Positions 1 through 6,153 of a stretch of 8,785 nucleotides of DNA are shown one piece after another. The first letter of the stretch is position 1; every line of letters starts with the position of its first letter. The notes beneath the pieces were generated by a model that was not told where the DNA came from, searched no databases, and saw only the letters and a program-made list of their open reading frames with translations. Source of the DNA: Roseivirga sp. UBA7431 (lineage in GTDB: Bacteria; Bacteroidota; Bacteroidia; Cytophagales; Cyclobacteriaceae); contig DLQN01000055.1 in NCBI GenBank assembly GCA_002477595.1, positions 1-8,785 on the forward strand, read 5' to 3'. A program made the translations under genes and the position numbers.

Positions 1-92
1 CCTCCTGCCAAGAAGCCATCGAACATGCTACAGCCAGCGGTGAAGCCCAGCAATAACACAATCATAAGACCCAATACAGACTTTCTCATCAT
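1..92 (-). CDS. gldK: Lipoprotein N-terminus, probable GldK/PorK of the T9SS (partial, cut by left edge)
   Basis: Only the first 30 codons plus part of the next are visible; the gene continues beyond base 1. The reading runs MMRKSVLGLM, then a hydrophobic stretch, then a lipobox-like FTAGC with Cys at residue 21. This is a type II signal peptide, so the product should be a lipoprotein. After the Cys comes SMFDGFLAGG, a short Gly-rich linker. In Bacteroidota the gene directly after porP/sprF is usually gldK (porK), an outer-membrane lipoprotein that forms the periplasmic T9SS ring with GldN/PorN. The GldK call rests on this position and the lipoprotein start, not on the conserved sulfatase-modifying-like domain, which lies outside the window. 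The start could be the ATG at 92 or the next one at 89. No Shine-Dalgarno is visible. The 146-bp gap after porP leaves room for a promoter of its own. Confidence 0.6.
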   Translation of the reverse strand, partial: MMRKSVLGLMIVLLLGFTAGCSMFDGFLAG

Positions 93-238
93 AGTCAGTT
101 TTTATAGTTTCCCGGCCATTTATCTCCATTAAATAAGGCCAGTAGTCGCACATAAAGCGCGAAAATTAATATTTTATTGTTAGTAATCCGCTGAGACATA
201 GAAAAAATCACGTTTTTCATTCTCTGCAGAACTTATGC

Positions 239-1207
239 TTAGTAACGGTATCTTGGAGTTCTTATGATATTTCTTCCAAGATTTCTTGCTCTATTTTTCG
301 ACTTAAACGTGTAAATGAGCATTACTTCTTGCGAAGTAGGCTCTTTACTCAACCTATCTGTCAATACAATATCGACCGAATATGCCAACGCCAAACTACG
401 ATCCTTGAGTACATTATAGCCAATCATTGCCGAAGCTGATTCTGATTGTCTGTAAGAAACTCCTCCCCATAATTGATCTCTAAAACGAGCAATAACACTT
501 AAATCCCAGTTATAGGCATCAAAACCTATTGATCTAACTAATAAAGTTGGGGTAATTGTGAGCTCAGGAGTTAGCACATAGTCATATCCTGCTGTCAAAT
601 AATAGTGTCGAAGTAATTGATTGGCTATTTGATCTTGACCGAAGTCAAATCCGGGTTGAATTAAGTGATTTGTACTGAAACCACCAAAAAAATTCCCATT
701 TCTATAGAGAATTCCTACCCCAAGGTCTGGCCTTAATTGAGACTCTTTCCCTGTCAAACTACCCACACCATCCCTTGGATCAACCACAACTATCTCATCA
801 AAGTCTATGCTACTAGAGAACATACCCGCTTTTAAGCCAATACTCAGTGAGGCGCCATTTGGTAATTCTAGAAAATAAGAACCAGAGACTTGAAGCTCTA
901 AATTAGAGGAAGGACCAAGGTTATCATTGACTACGTGAAAACCCAAGCCACCATTCCAGAAGCTCGAACTAGTGTTATAGCTAATCATTTGAGTGCTAGG
1001 CGCACCACCACTATTAATGGTGCCATCATAGCCAAACCATTGTGACCTGTGGATTGCAGTTACTGTATTACCATTGGAAAGACCAGCGAACGCTGGATTA
1101 TAATACAATTGATTGAACATATAATGGGTAAACTGCGCGTCTTGTTGCGCTCGTAAACCCAGATGACAACACAAGCATATAATGGTTAGCAGAAAGGCTC
1201 TTGTCAT
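239..1207 (-). CDS. porP: PorP/SprF family type IX secretion system membrane protein
   Basis: The 322-residue product has a type I signal peptide (residues 1-20, hydrophobic core, likely cleavage after LRA). The mature N-terminus, QQDAQFTHYMFNQLYYNPAF, is the family signature (compare QDPQF-QYMFNQ-YLNPAYAG). Many alternating hydrophobic strands follow, as expected for an outer-membrane barrel. The typical C-terminal block is present: MIGYNVLKDRSLALAYSVDI near 261-280 and SQEVMLIYTF near 292-301. A basic tail of about 20 residues ends in RYRY. Length is normal for the family (about 300-340). PorP/SprF proteins work with the T9SS in secretion and, in gliding species, in adhesin attachment at the surface. 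The next gene on the same strand looks like gldK, which suggests this is the core copy rather than one of the many accessory PorP paralogues found beside adhesin genes. Family membership is secure; core status is inferred from context. Confidence 0.93.
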   Translation of the reverse strand: MTRAFLLTIICLCCHLGLRAQQDAQFTHYMFNQLYYNPAFAGLSNGNTVTAIHRSQWFGYDGTINSGGAPSTQMISYNTSSSFWNGGLGFHVVNDNLGPSSNLELQVSGSYFLELPNGASLSIGLKAGMFSSSIDFDEIVVVDPRDGVGSLTGKESQLRPDLGVGILYRNGNFFGGFSTNHLIQPGFDFGQDQIANQLLRHYYLTAGYDYVLTPELTITPTLLVRSIGFDAYNWDLSVIARFRDQLWGGVSYRQSESASAMIGYNVLKDRSLALAYSVDIVLTDRLSKEPTSQEVMLIYTFKSKNRARNLGRNIIRTPRYRY

Positions 1208-1298
1208 AATGTGGTAACGCGAAATCTATTCCATTTATTTAATCCGCACGAATATATTACAACAAAACTAGCAAGTGCCCTTATAGGTTTCGCCAATC

Positions 1299-2075
1299 TT
1301 ATAGTTTGTTCGCCTTCTTAATATACAATTCCAAAGCTCCTGTCATTGAAGGAGCATTCGGCTGAGGCGCTTCAATATCCAAAACGAGGTTTGCATCCGT
1401 GGCTGCCTTAGCAGTTGTTGGACCGAAAACAGCCATGCGTGTATCATTTTGCTTATAGTCAGGGAAATTCACAAATAGTGAATTAATCCCACTAGGGCTA
1501 TAAAAAGCAATTATATCATAAAAGACATTATCTAAGTCCGACAAGTCACTCGCGACCGTCTCATAGATAACGGCCTCAGAATACTCATAGCCGTTGTCCT
1601 GCAAAAAGTTTGGAATATCTTCTTTGCGAATGCTAGAGCAAGGAAATAGATACTTTTCGTTCTTGTGCTTCTTTAATATCTCTATTAAATCTTCCGCAGT
1701 TCTAGAACCAGTGAAGATTTTTCTCTTTCTCACGACAATGTACTTCTGAAGATAATTCGCAGTCTGCTCTGAGATACAGAAGTATTTCATGTCCGCAGGA
1801 ATATCAACCTTCAAATCATTACAGATGGCAAAGAAATGATCTACGGCATTACGGCTAGTAAAAATAATAGCCGTGTGCTTTAAGATATCTATTTTTTGCT
1901 TCCTAAACTCCTTTGCAGGGATAGGATCTACCTGAATAAAAGGCCTAAAATCGACCTTGATTCCGTATTTCTCTGCAAGTTGATAGTATGGTGATTTCGG
2001 ATCTGACGGTTTTGGCTGTGATACGAGTAAACTCTTAACTTCTTTCAGCCTCCCCTCAATGATGCTATTAGACAT
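1299..2075 (-). CDS. hemD: Uroporphyrinogen-III synthase (HemD family)
   Basis: The 258-residue protein matches the Bacteroidota form of HemD, which cyclises hydroxymethylbilane to uroporphyrinogen III in heme biosynthesis in the cytoplasm. The visible signatures are VDFRPFIQVDPIPAKEFRKQ near 41-60, IFTSRNAVDHFF at 71-82, YSPSGINSLF at 192-201, FGPTTAKAA at 217-225 and a C-terminal PNAPSMTGALELYI at 239-252. This is the usual two-lobed layout, with no signal peptide or membrane segment. The family diverges strongly in sequence, so the annotation depends on these lobe motifs and on length (about 250). The gene starts 32 bp after the DUF4271 stop; a weak purine-rich stretch (GGGAAG) precedes the ATG. 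It lies between envelope genes and no other tetrapyrrole gene adjoins it on this strand; hemW, about 2.5 kb away, is on the opposite strand. Confidence is high for the family and good for the enzymatic role. Confidence 0.9.
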   Translation of the reverse strand: MSNSIIEGRLKEVKSLLVSQPKPSDPKSPYYQLAEKYGIKVDFRPFIQVDPIPAKEFRKQKIDILKHTAIIFTSRNAVDHFFAICNDLKVDIPADMKYFCISEQTANYLQKYIVVRKRKIFTGSRTAEDLIEILKKHKNEKYLFPCSSIRKEDIPNFLQDNGYEYSEAVIYETVASDLSDLDNVFYDIIAFYSPSGINSLFVNFPDYKQNDTRMAVFGPTTAKAATDANLVLDIEAPQPNAPSMTGALELYIKKANKL

Positions 2076-2107
2076 ATGCTTCCCTACTTATTTCCCGAAT
2101 TGGCGTG

Positions 2108-2812
2108 TTATAACAGTAATTTGATCCCGACAATAGCAGGGACGATTTCTGTGCTGCAAAGGTAAGAAAATATATATAACTTACTATATAGCTTTAGTTG
2201 CTCAAGCTTGACGTAAATGTTTAACAACCTGTAAAGCAAATAGATGACAGTGCCCACTAGAATTGTGTTGATCAATAACACAGGAAAACTGTAGTTGCTG
2301 TAAACGACCAGAGCACAGAGAACAGTCATGGCCATGACGTAACAATTGTTGAGACTTTGTATTTCTTGAAAATGACGGCTTATTGAAGGGGAAAGGTTAA
2401 ACAAAGACCCTATCAGCCAAATGAAAAGGTATTTAATCAAAAAGAAAAGTTGAAAAGTAGCGGTCATCACCAGCCAAATTAAGATGCCCATACCAAAGCT
2501 CTCTGGAATCAGCCAAGGGACTAACACGAATCCTTCAACCTGATGTAAACCAAAGAATAAAACTATAACGACAAAACTCGTAGAAGCAGATAATATGATG
2601 CTGAAGTAGAGACTCTCGGTACTTAAAAGCCTAATATTAGACCCAAACTCGTCCTTTAATTTAAAATTAAGAAGTTTAGAGAAGTCATATACAGTGGCGA
2701 ACATCTTCGGAAATGCCATCCGTGACACAGCATAAGCTGCCAGCAACAGCGCAGAAATGGCTATGGCAATGTCACGAAATAAAACTGGTGAAGATTCAAT
2801 AAGCACGCTCAT
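2108..2812 (-). CDS. DUF4271 family polytopic membrane protein
   Basis: The 234-residue protein is strongly hydrophobic, with about six candidate membrane segments: roughly 11-30, 69-89, 107-137 (long, possibly two passes), 157-172, 175-195 and 210-232. The C-terminal block LKLYSKLYIFSYLCSTEIVP (207-226) is the hallmark of DUF4271, a Bacteroidota family of unknown biochemical function that is often found next to hemD. No enzyme motif is recognisable and there is no cleavable signal peptide. Its start lies 1 bp after the stop of the Omp85-family gene (TAA, one base, then ATG), and no Shine-Dalgarno is visible, so translational coupling between the two is likely. The hemD start follows 32 bp later. 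The context suggests an inner-membrane role connected with envelope assembly or secretion, but this is inference from position only. Confidence 0.85.
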   Translation of the reverse strand: MSVLIESSPVLFRDIAIAISALLLAAYAVSRMAFPKMFATVYDFSKLLNFKLKDEFGSNIRLLSTESLYFSIILSASTSFVVIVLFFGLHQVEGFVLVPWLIPESFGMGILIWLVMTATFQLFFLIKYLFIWLIGSLFNLSPSISRHFQEIQSLNNCYVMAMTVLCALVVYSNYSFPVLLINTILVGTVIYLLYRLLNIYVKLEQLKLYSKLYIFSYLCSTEIVPAIVGIKLLL

Positions 2813-2813
2813 A

Positions 2814-4574
2814 TTAGAATCGAGTAGTAAACCCGAAATGTATTTTCGATTGATTAAAGTTCAGGCCGCCTGTATTTTCAGATGTGCCTAAGGCGTAAAC
2901 AAAGTTAAAGATACCATTGCTAGTGGAAAAGTTGATGCCGGCACCCAAGCCTAATGCAAATTCATTCTTCTCTCCGATCCGATCTACAAAGTCGCTTCTT
3001 ATGAATCCAATATCTGAAAAGACACTGAGATAAGAAGATTCATCAAAAAACACCCTTGACTCTATTGTTGAATAAGCATAACCCGTGGCAAAGAAAAAGT
3101 TCTCACTAAACCCACGGAGGGTATTTAGTCCCCCTAAACGATAAGCATCATTTTGAAAAAGCTGATCATTGGAAAGTAAGCCTGCATTAATTCCAGTATA
3201 TAAAACCAGCTTTGGACTAAATGACCAGTAGTTATCCACACTAACGTCATATTGATACTGAAGGGTCTTTAAGTCTACGTCTAGATAAAGTTCAGTAGGT
3301 AAGCCTATATTCTGTTCAATGGTTTTATTACCAACAGAAGCAGAGAGCCTAAGGCTCAAACCACGCCTAGGTAAAAAAGCATCATCCAAATGATCTAAAT
3401 ACAAGCTCAGACCATAACGCGTTACCGCAAAATCAATGATATCAGGAAGCCTCGTAGCGTTGGCGAATTGAGAAGTCGCGAGAAGGTCTGTGTTTCTAAA
3501 GCCCGTGAAAAAACCAAGCGTACTATTGGTCGCTAGGTTAAAGGAGAAGTCCACCCGAAAATCTCTCCGCGTAAAAGTGGTGTCCTGCTTTAGAAACTCA
3601 AAGTCGGTGTCTACAGATAGTGGACTCCTAAAGATGTTAGGATGAAAGTACTCCATTCGAATTGACTGCGTTTCCTCGCTTAGCCTCCTCCAATGGAGAC
3701 CGATTTTCTTACCCGTTGCAAAAGGGTTATACAGCTCCAGATCAAATTGCCCAGTAATAAGTAGTCCATCATCACGGCTCGTGTTTGGCAGAAAGCCAAT
3801 GATACCATCGATGGTGTTAATCGGTCTTTTGGCAAGCTCCAAAGAGACTATTGCCTCACTATTTTGAAACGAAAGCCGTGGGCTCTTGACCAAACGTAAA
3901 TAAGGCAACCTTCTTAGCTTGCTCACTACACCATCAACAACAACTTGATTATAGGGATCTCCCATATCAACTCCCAAGTATGCCGTGGCAAATCGAGATT
4001 TCAGAATTTGATTGCCAACGATATGTACTGAATCGAACCGTATCAGTGGCCCAACATCTAAGTTCAGCGTGGCATTGAGTTGATTACTCTCAATCCTAAG
4101 AGAATCATATCTAAGTGCGGCAAAGGGAAAACCGTTTCTTTCGGCATAGCGCAACATGCTAGTTTCAATCTTCCCAATTGCTTTAAGGTCAAATCTTTCG
4201 CCATTAAAGCGACTGGTTTTATAGCCCGATTTGCGCAGAATACTCCGTTCCACATTTCCCGCGCCCAGCGAAAGCCACTCAAAAGGAGCCCCAGGGTCTA
4301 TTGAAGCTTCTATTTGACCCGGGAGAGAGGTGATGCTGTCTATTTGGGCCAGGAGATAACCATCCAAATGCAGTTGATTAATTAAAGACTGGATTGTCTG
4401 AATTGCACTTAAAGAATCTATGGGGTTTTGATTATACTTATACTTGCGAATCAATTGCTCGTTTTCAGCAGTAGCCCTTATCCTTAACTCCAGCTTGTCC
4501 TGTGCGAAGGCGGAACTGAGGATTAAGAAATTTAAGCCGAAAACGACCAATATGACACCGCGAAAGCCTGACAT
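2814..4574 (-). CDS. Omp85 superfamily outer-membrane protein, TamA-like (three POTRA-like modules plus barrel)
   Basis: The 586-residue product has a signal peptide with likely cleavage after AFA (residue 24). The periplasmic part reads as three POTRA-like modules: about 28-95 (degenerate), 97-176, and a clear one at 177-250 containing VHIVGNQIL, a GDPYN turn and the KLRRLPYL helix end. The rest, from about 252, is a surface-antigen-type barrel. It contains DHLDDAFLPRRGLSLRL at 394-410, the Omp85 loop-6 motif GGLNTLRGF (481-489, the conserved RGF) and a terminal strand ending in HFGFTTRF with the final aromatic Phe. Length and module count resemble TamA more than BamA, which usually has five POTRA domains and about 800 residues. 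No TamB-like gene is visible next to it. The start is the ATG at 4574; the signal peptide follows at once. The family assignment is firm; the exact role (protein insertion, lipid handling or secretion) is not determined by the sequence. Confidence 0.9.
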   Translation of the reverse strand: MSGFRGVILVVFGLNFLILSSAFAQDKLELRIRATAENEQLIRKYKYNQNPIDSLSAIQTIQSLINQLHLDGYLLAQIDSITSLPGQIEASIDPGAPFEWLSLGAGNVERSILRKSGYKTSRFNGERFDLKAIGKIETSMLRYAERNGFPFAALRYDSLRIESNQLNATLNLDVGPLIRFDSVHIVGNQILKSRFATAYLGVDMGDPYNQVVVDGVVSKLRRLPYLRLVKSPRLSFQNSEAIVSLELAKRPINTIDGIIGFLPNTSRDDGLLITGQFDLELYNPFATGKKIGLHWRRLSEETQSIRMEYFHPNIFRSPLSVDTDFEFLKQDTTFTRRDFRVDFSFNLATNSTLGFFTGFRNTDLLATSQFANATRLPDIIDFAVTRYGLSLYLDHLDDAFLPRRGLSLRLSASVGNKTIEQNIGLPTELYLDVDLKTLQYQYDVSVDNYWSFSPKLVLYTGINAGLLSNDQLFQNDAYRLGGLNTLRGFSENFFFATGYAYSTIESRVFFDESSYLSVFSDIGFIRSDFVDRIGEKNEFALGLGAGINFSTSNGIFNFVYALGTSENTGGLNFNQSKIHFGFTTRF

Positions 4575-4578
4575 TTAT

Positions 4579-4586
4579 TAGGTTTG
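4579..4586 (+). promoter_or_regulatory. Candidate -7 promoter element for hemW
   Basis: TAGGTTTG matches the Bacteroidota -7 consensus TAnnTTTG at every fixed position. It lies 19 bases before the TTG start of hemW, so transcription would begin near 4590-4593 with a leader of only about 15 bases. No good TTG -33 element is seen at the usual distance upstream, which lies within the 5' end of the Omp85 gene. This is a motif match only. Confidence 0.35.
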
Positions 4587-4605
4587 AATTTAAAATAACG
4601 AAACT

Positions 4606-5733
4606 TTGGCCGGATTATACATCCATATTCCATTCTGCAAAAAAGCATGCCACTATTGTGACTTTCACTTTTCCCAATCCTTAGGTCAAATCGATGAGAT
4701 GGTTGACGCTATTGGGGAGGAGCTCATCATGCAAAGTGACTTTTTGGGTCGAGATACTATTTACACCATCTATTTTGGAGGTGGTACACCTTCACTACTC
4801 GAAGGCCCTCATTTAAAGAAACTGATGGGCATCATTCAGAGTGAATATGTCTTGTCTAGCAACCCAGAGGTCACCATGGAAGCCAACCCGGATGACTTGA
4901 CTGAAGAGAAGCTCACGACCTTCTTCAATCTTGGAGTAAACAGGCTAAGCATTGGGGTTCAATCGTTCAATGACAAGCACCTGAAATGGATGAATCGCCA
5001 ACATACCAGTAAAGAAGCCATTGATACATTTCACTTGGCGCGTAAAGTTGGTTTCGAAAACATCAGTCTTGATTTGATCTATGCCTTACCAGGCGAAAAT
5101 CATGAAAACTGGCTTAATGACCTTGAAATGATGGTAGGCTTGAGGCCAGAGCATATTTCTTCTTACTGCCTCACCATAGAGCCGCAAACGGCTTTTGGCA
5201 ATTGGCTTAAAAAAGGAAAGATCAAAGCCATTGATGAAGACTTCGCTGCTGATCAGTTCGAAATCCTCTTGGATACCATGGCCAAATATGGTTACGACCA
5301 ATATGAGATTTCAAATTTCGCCCAACCCGGATACGAGTCTCAGCACAACAGTGCCTATTGGAAGGATGAGAAATACCTAGGCATTGGCCCATCAGCACAT
5401 TCCTATAGTGGTAAGTTTCGTAAAGCGAACGTGGCGAACAACGCCAAATACTTAAAAGGAATCAAAGAAGGAGAGGTGCCTGCCGAAGTGATCACCCTTA
5501 GCCCAGAAGATCAGGTAAACGAATACATCCTTACCTCGCTGCGTACGAAATGGGGCTGCGACATGAGTCGTTTAAAAACCAAATACAATGTTGATTTACT
5601 CTCTGAGCAAGAGCATTACCTCAACAAGTTGGCAAGTCAAGATCTGATTTATGAAGACGAGGGTTGCTTGATATTAACGAACAAAGGAAAACTACTCGCA
5701 GATAAAATCGCTTCAGATTTATTTATTGAATAA
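4606..5733 (+). CDS. hemW: HemW, radical-SAM heme chaperone (coproporphyrinogen dehydrogenase-like)
   Basis: The 375-residue protein has the radical-SAM cluster motif CxxxCxxC at Cys11, Cys15 and Cys18 (CKKACHYC), followed by DF. The fourth Cys of the true HemN motif (CxxxCxxCxC) is therefore missing, as is usual for HemW. SAM-binding GGGTPS is at 58-63, EANPDD at 92-97 and SIGVQSF at 115-121. HNSAYW at 247-252 matches the HNxxYW motif tied to heme binding in HemW. The C-terminal HemN-type domain covers about 300-375. HemW proteins bind heme and pass it to targets in the cytoplasm or at the membrane, and are often misannotated as oxygen-independent coproporphyrinogen oxidases. The start must be TTG at 4606: an in-frame TAA lies at 4591-4593, no ATG intervenes, and the next in-frame ATG (codon 32) would remove the cluster cysteines. 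The gene diverges from the Omp85 gene and is followed by the DUF721 gene 63 bp later. Confidence 0.93.
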   Translation: MAGLYIHIPFCKKACHYCDFHFSQSLGQIDEMVDAIGEELIMQSDFLGRDTIYTIYFGGGTPSLLEGPHLKKLMGIIQSEYVLSSNPEVTMEANPDDLTEEKLTTFFNLGVNRLSIGVQSFNDKHLKWMNRQHTSKEAIDTFHLARKVGFENISLDLIYALPGENHENWLNDLEMMVGLRPEHISSYCLTIEPQTAFGNWLKKGKIKAIDEDFAADQFEILLDTMAKYGYDQYEISNFAQPGYESQHNSAYWKDEKYLGIGPSAHSYSGKFRKANVANNAKYLKGIKEGEVPAEVITLSPEDQVNEYILTSLRTKWGCDMSRLKTKYNVDLLSEQEHYLNKLASQDLIYEDEGCLILTNKGKLLADKIASDLFIE

Positions 5734-5796
5734 TTTCATTCCAACACCAAACGCTTACTGCCGAATTGGTACTTTAGATGCCCCAATCGGAAAACG

Positions 5797-6111
5797 ATGA
5801 AAAACAGGTATTCACATAGGAGTAGAAAAAGCCAGCCCGAACCCTTGGGTGAAGCTATTAGTGAGATGCTTAAGGCTTTCCGTATCGAAGGTAAATTTTA
5901 TGAAACAGACCTTGTCAACTCCTGGGAACGTGTAATGGGCAAGCCGATCGCCACTAGAACCTCTAAGATCTACATTAAGGACAAAAAGCTCTTTGTCCAT
6001 ATCTCTTCCGCTCCGCTGAAGCATGAGCTGAATATGTCTCGCGACAAAATTTTGGTGATGCTCACCAAAGAATTGGGTCAGCCAATCGTTAATGAGGTGA
6101 TTATAAAATAA
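5797..6111 (+). CDS. DUF721/DciA family protein, putative replicative helicase loader
   Basis: The 104-residue protein has a basic N-terminal tail (KNRYSHRSRKSQ), then the DUF721 core. The core shows LGEAISEMLKAFRI (17-30), the SWERVMGKPIATRT block (42-55, conserved Trp43 and Gly48), a short strand KKLFVHIS (63-70) and SAPLKHELNMSRDKIL (71-86). DciA proteins of this family interact with the replicative helicase DnaB in bacteria that lack DnaC/DnaI. Bacteroidota members are short and consist of little beyond the core, as here. The start is the ATG at 5797; an ATG at 5778 is in another frame and closes after 13 codons. The gene lies 63 bp downstream of hemW on the same strand and ends just before a hairpin terminator, so the two may be cotranscribed. 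A weak TACTTTAG box at 5770-5777 could allow separate transcription. The DciA function is inferred from the family. Confidence 0.82.
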   Translation: MKNRYSHRSRKSQPEPLGEAISEMLKAFRIEGKFYETDLVNSWERVMGKPIATRTSKIYIKDKKLFVHISSAPLKHELNMSRDKILVMLTKELGQPIVNEVIIK

Positions 6112-6137
6112 AAAAGGAGACCAAAGTCTCCTCTTTT
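6111..6137. terminator. Bidirectional intrinsic terminator between convergent genes
   Basis: A perfect 6-bp stem, GGAGAC (6116-6121) with GTCTCC (6126-6131), closes a CAAA loop and extends by one A-T pair. An A-run precedes it (6111-6115) and a TCTTTT tract follows it. Read on the plus strand it ends the hemW/DUF721 unit. Read on the minus strand the stem is followed by six T residues and further T-rich sequence, an even better terminator for the M16 protease gene. It sits in the 42-bp gap between the two stop codons, overlapping the last base of the DUF721 stop codon. Confidence 0.85.
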
Positions 6138-6153
6138 ATTCATAGTGTAAATC

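Noticed and set aside
1249..1274. Possible minus-strand promoter for porP (TATATTCG at 1256-1249, TTG at 1274-1272).
   Set aside because: The -7 box has one mismatch and the 15-base spacing is shorter than the usual 17-23, so it is too weak to annotate as a promoter.
1280..1314. Imperfect direct repeat (CTTATAGGTTTCGCC and CTTATAGTTTGTTCGCC) around the hemD stop codon.
   Set aside because: It is short, has an insertion and partly lies in coding sequence. There is no third copy or symmetry to suggest an operator or terminator.
4080..4304. Open frame on the plus strand (and a short minus-strand one at 4064-4282) inside the Omp85-family gene.
   Set aside because: It overlaps fully with a well-supported signal-peptide and POTRA coding region, and its translation shows no recognisable domain. 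It is a shadow frame.
4606..5733. Annotation of the radical-SAM protein as oxygen-independent coproporphyrinogen oxidase (HemN).
   Set aside because: The fourth Cys of CxxxCxxCxC is replaced (C-D-F) and the HNxxYW motif is present, which point to HemW rather than to the enzyme HemN.
5778..5819. Thirteen-codon frame (ATG CCC CAA ... TAG) overlapping the start of the DUF721/DciA gene in another frame.
   Set aside because: It could be a leader peptide, but there is no ribosome binding site, no recognisable composition and no adjacent attenuator structure. Chance is the simpler explanation.
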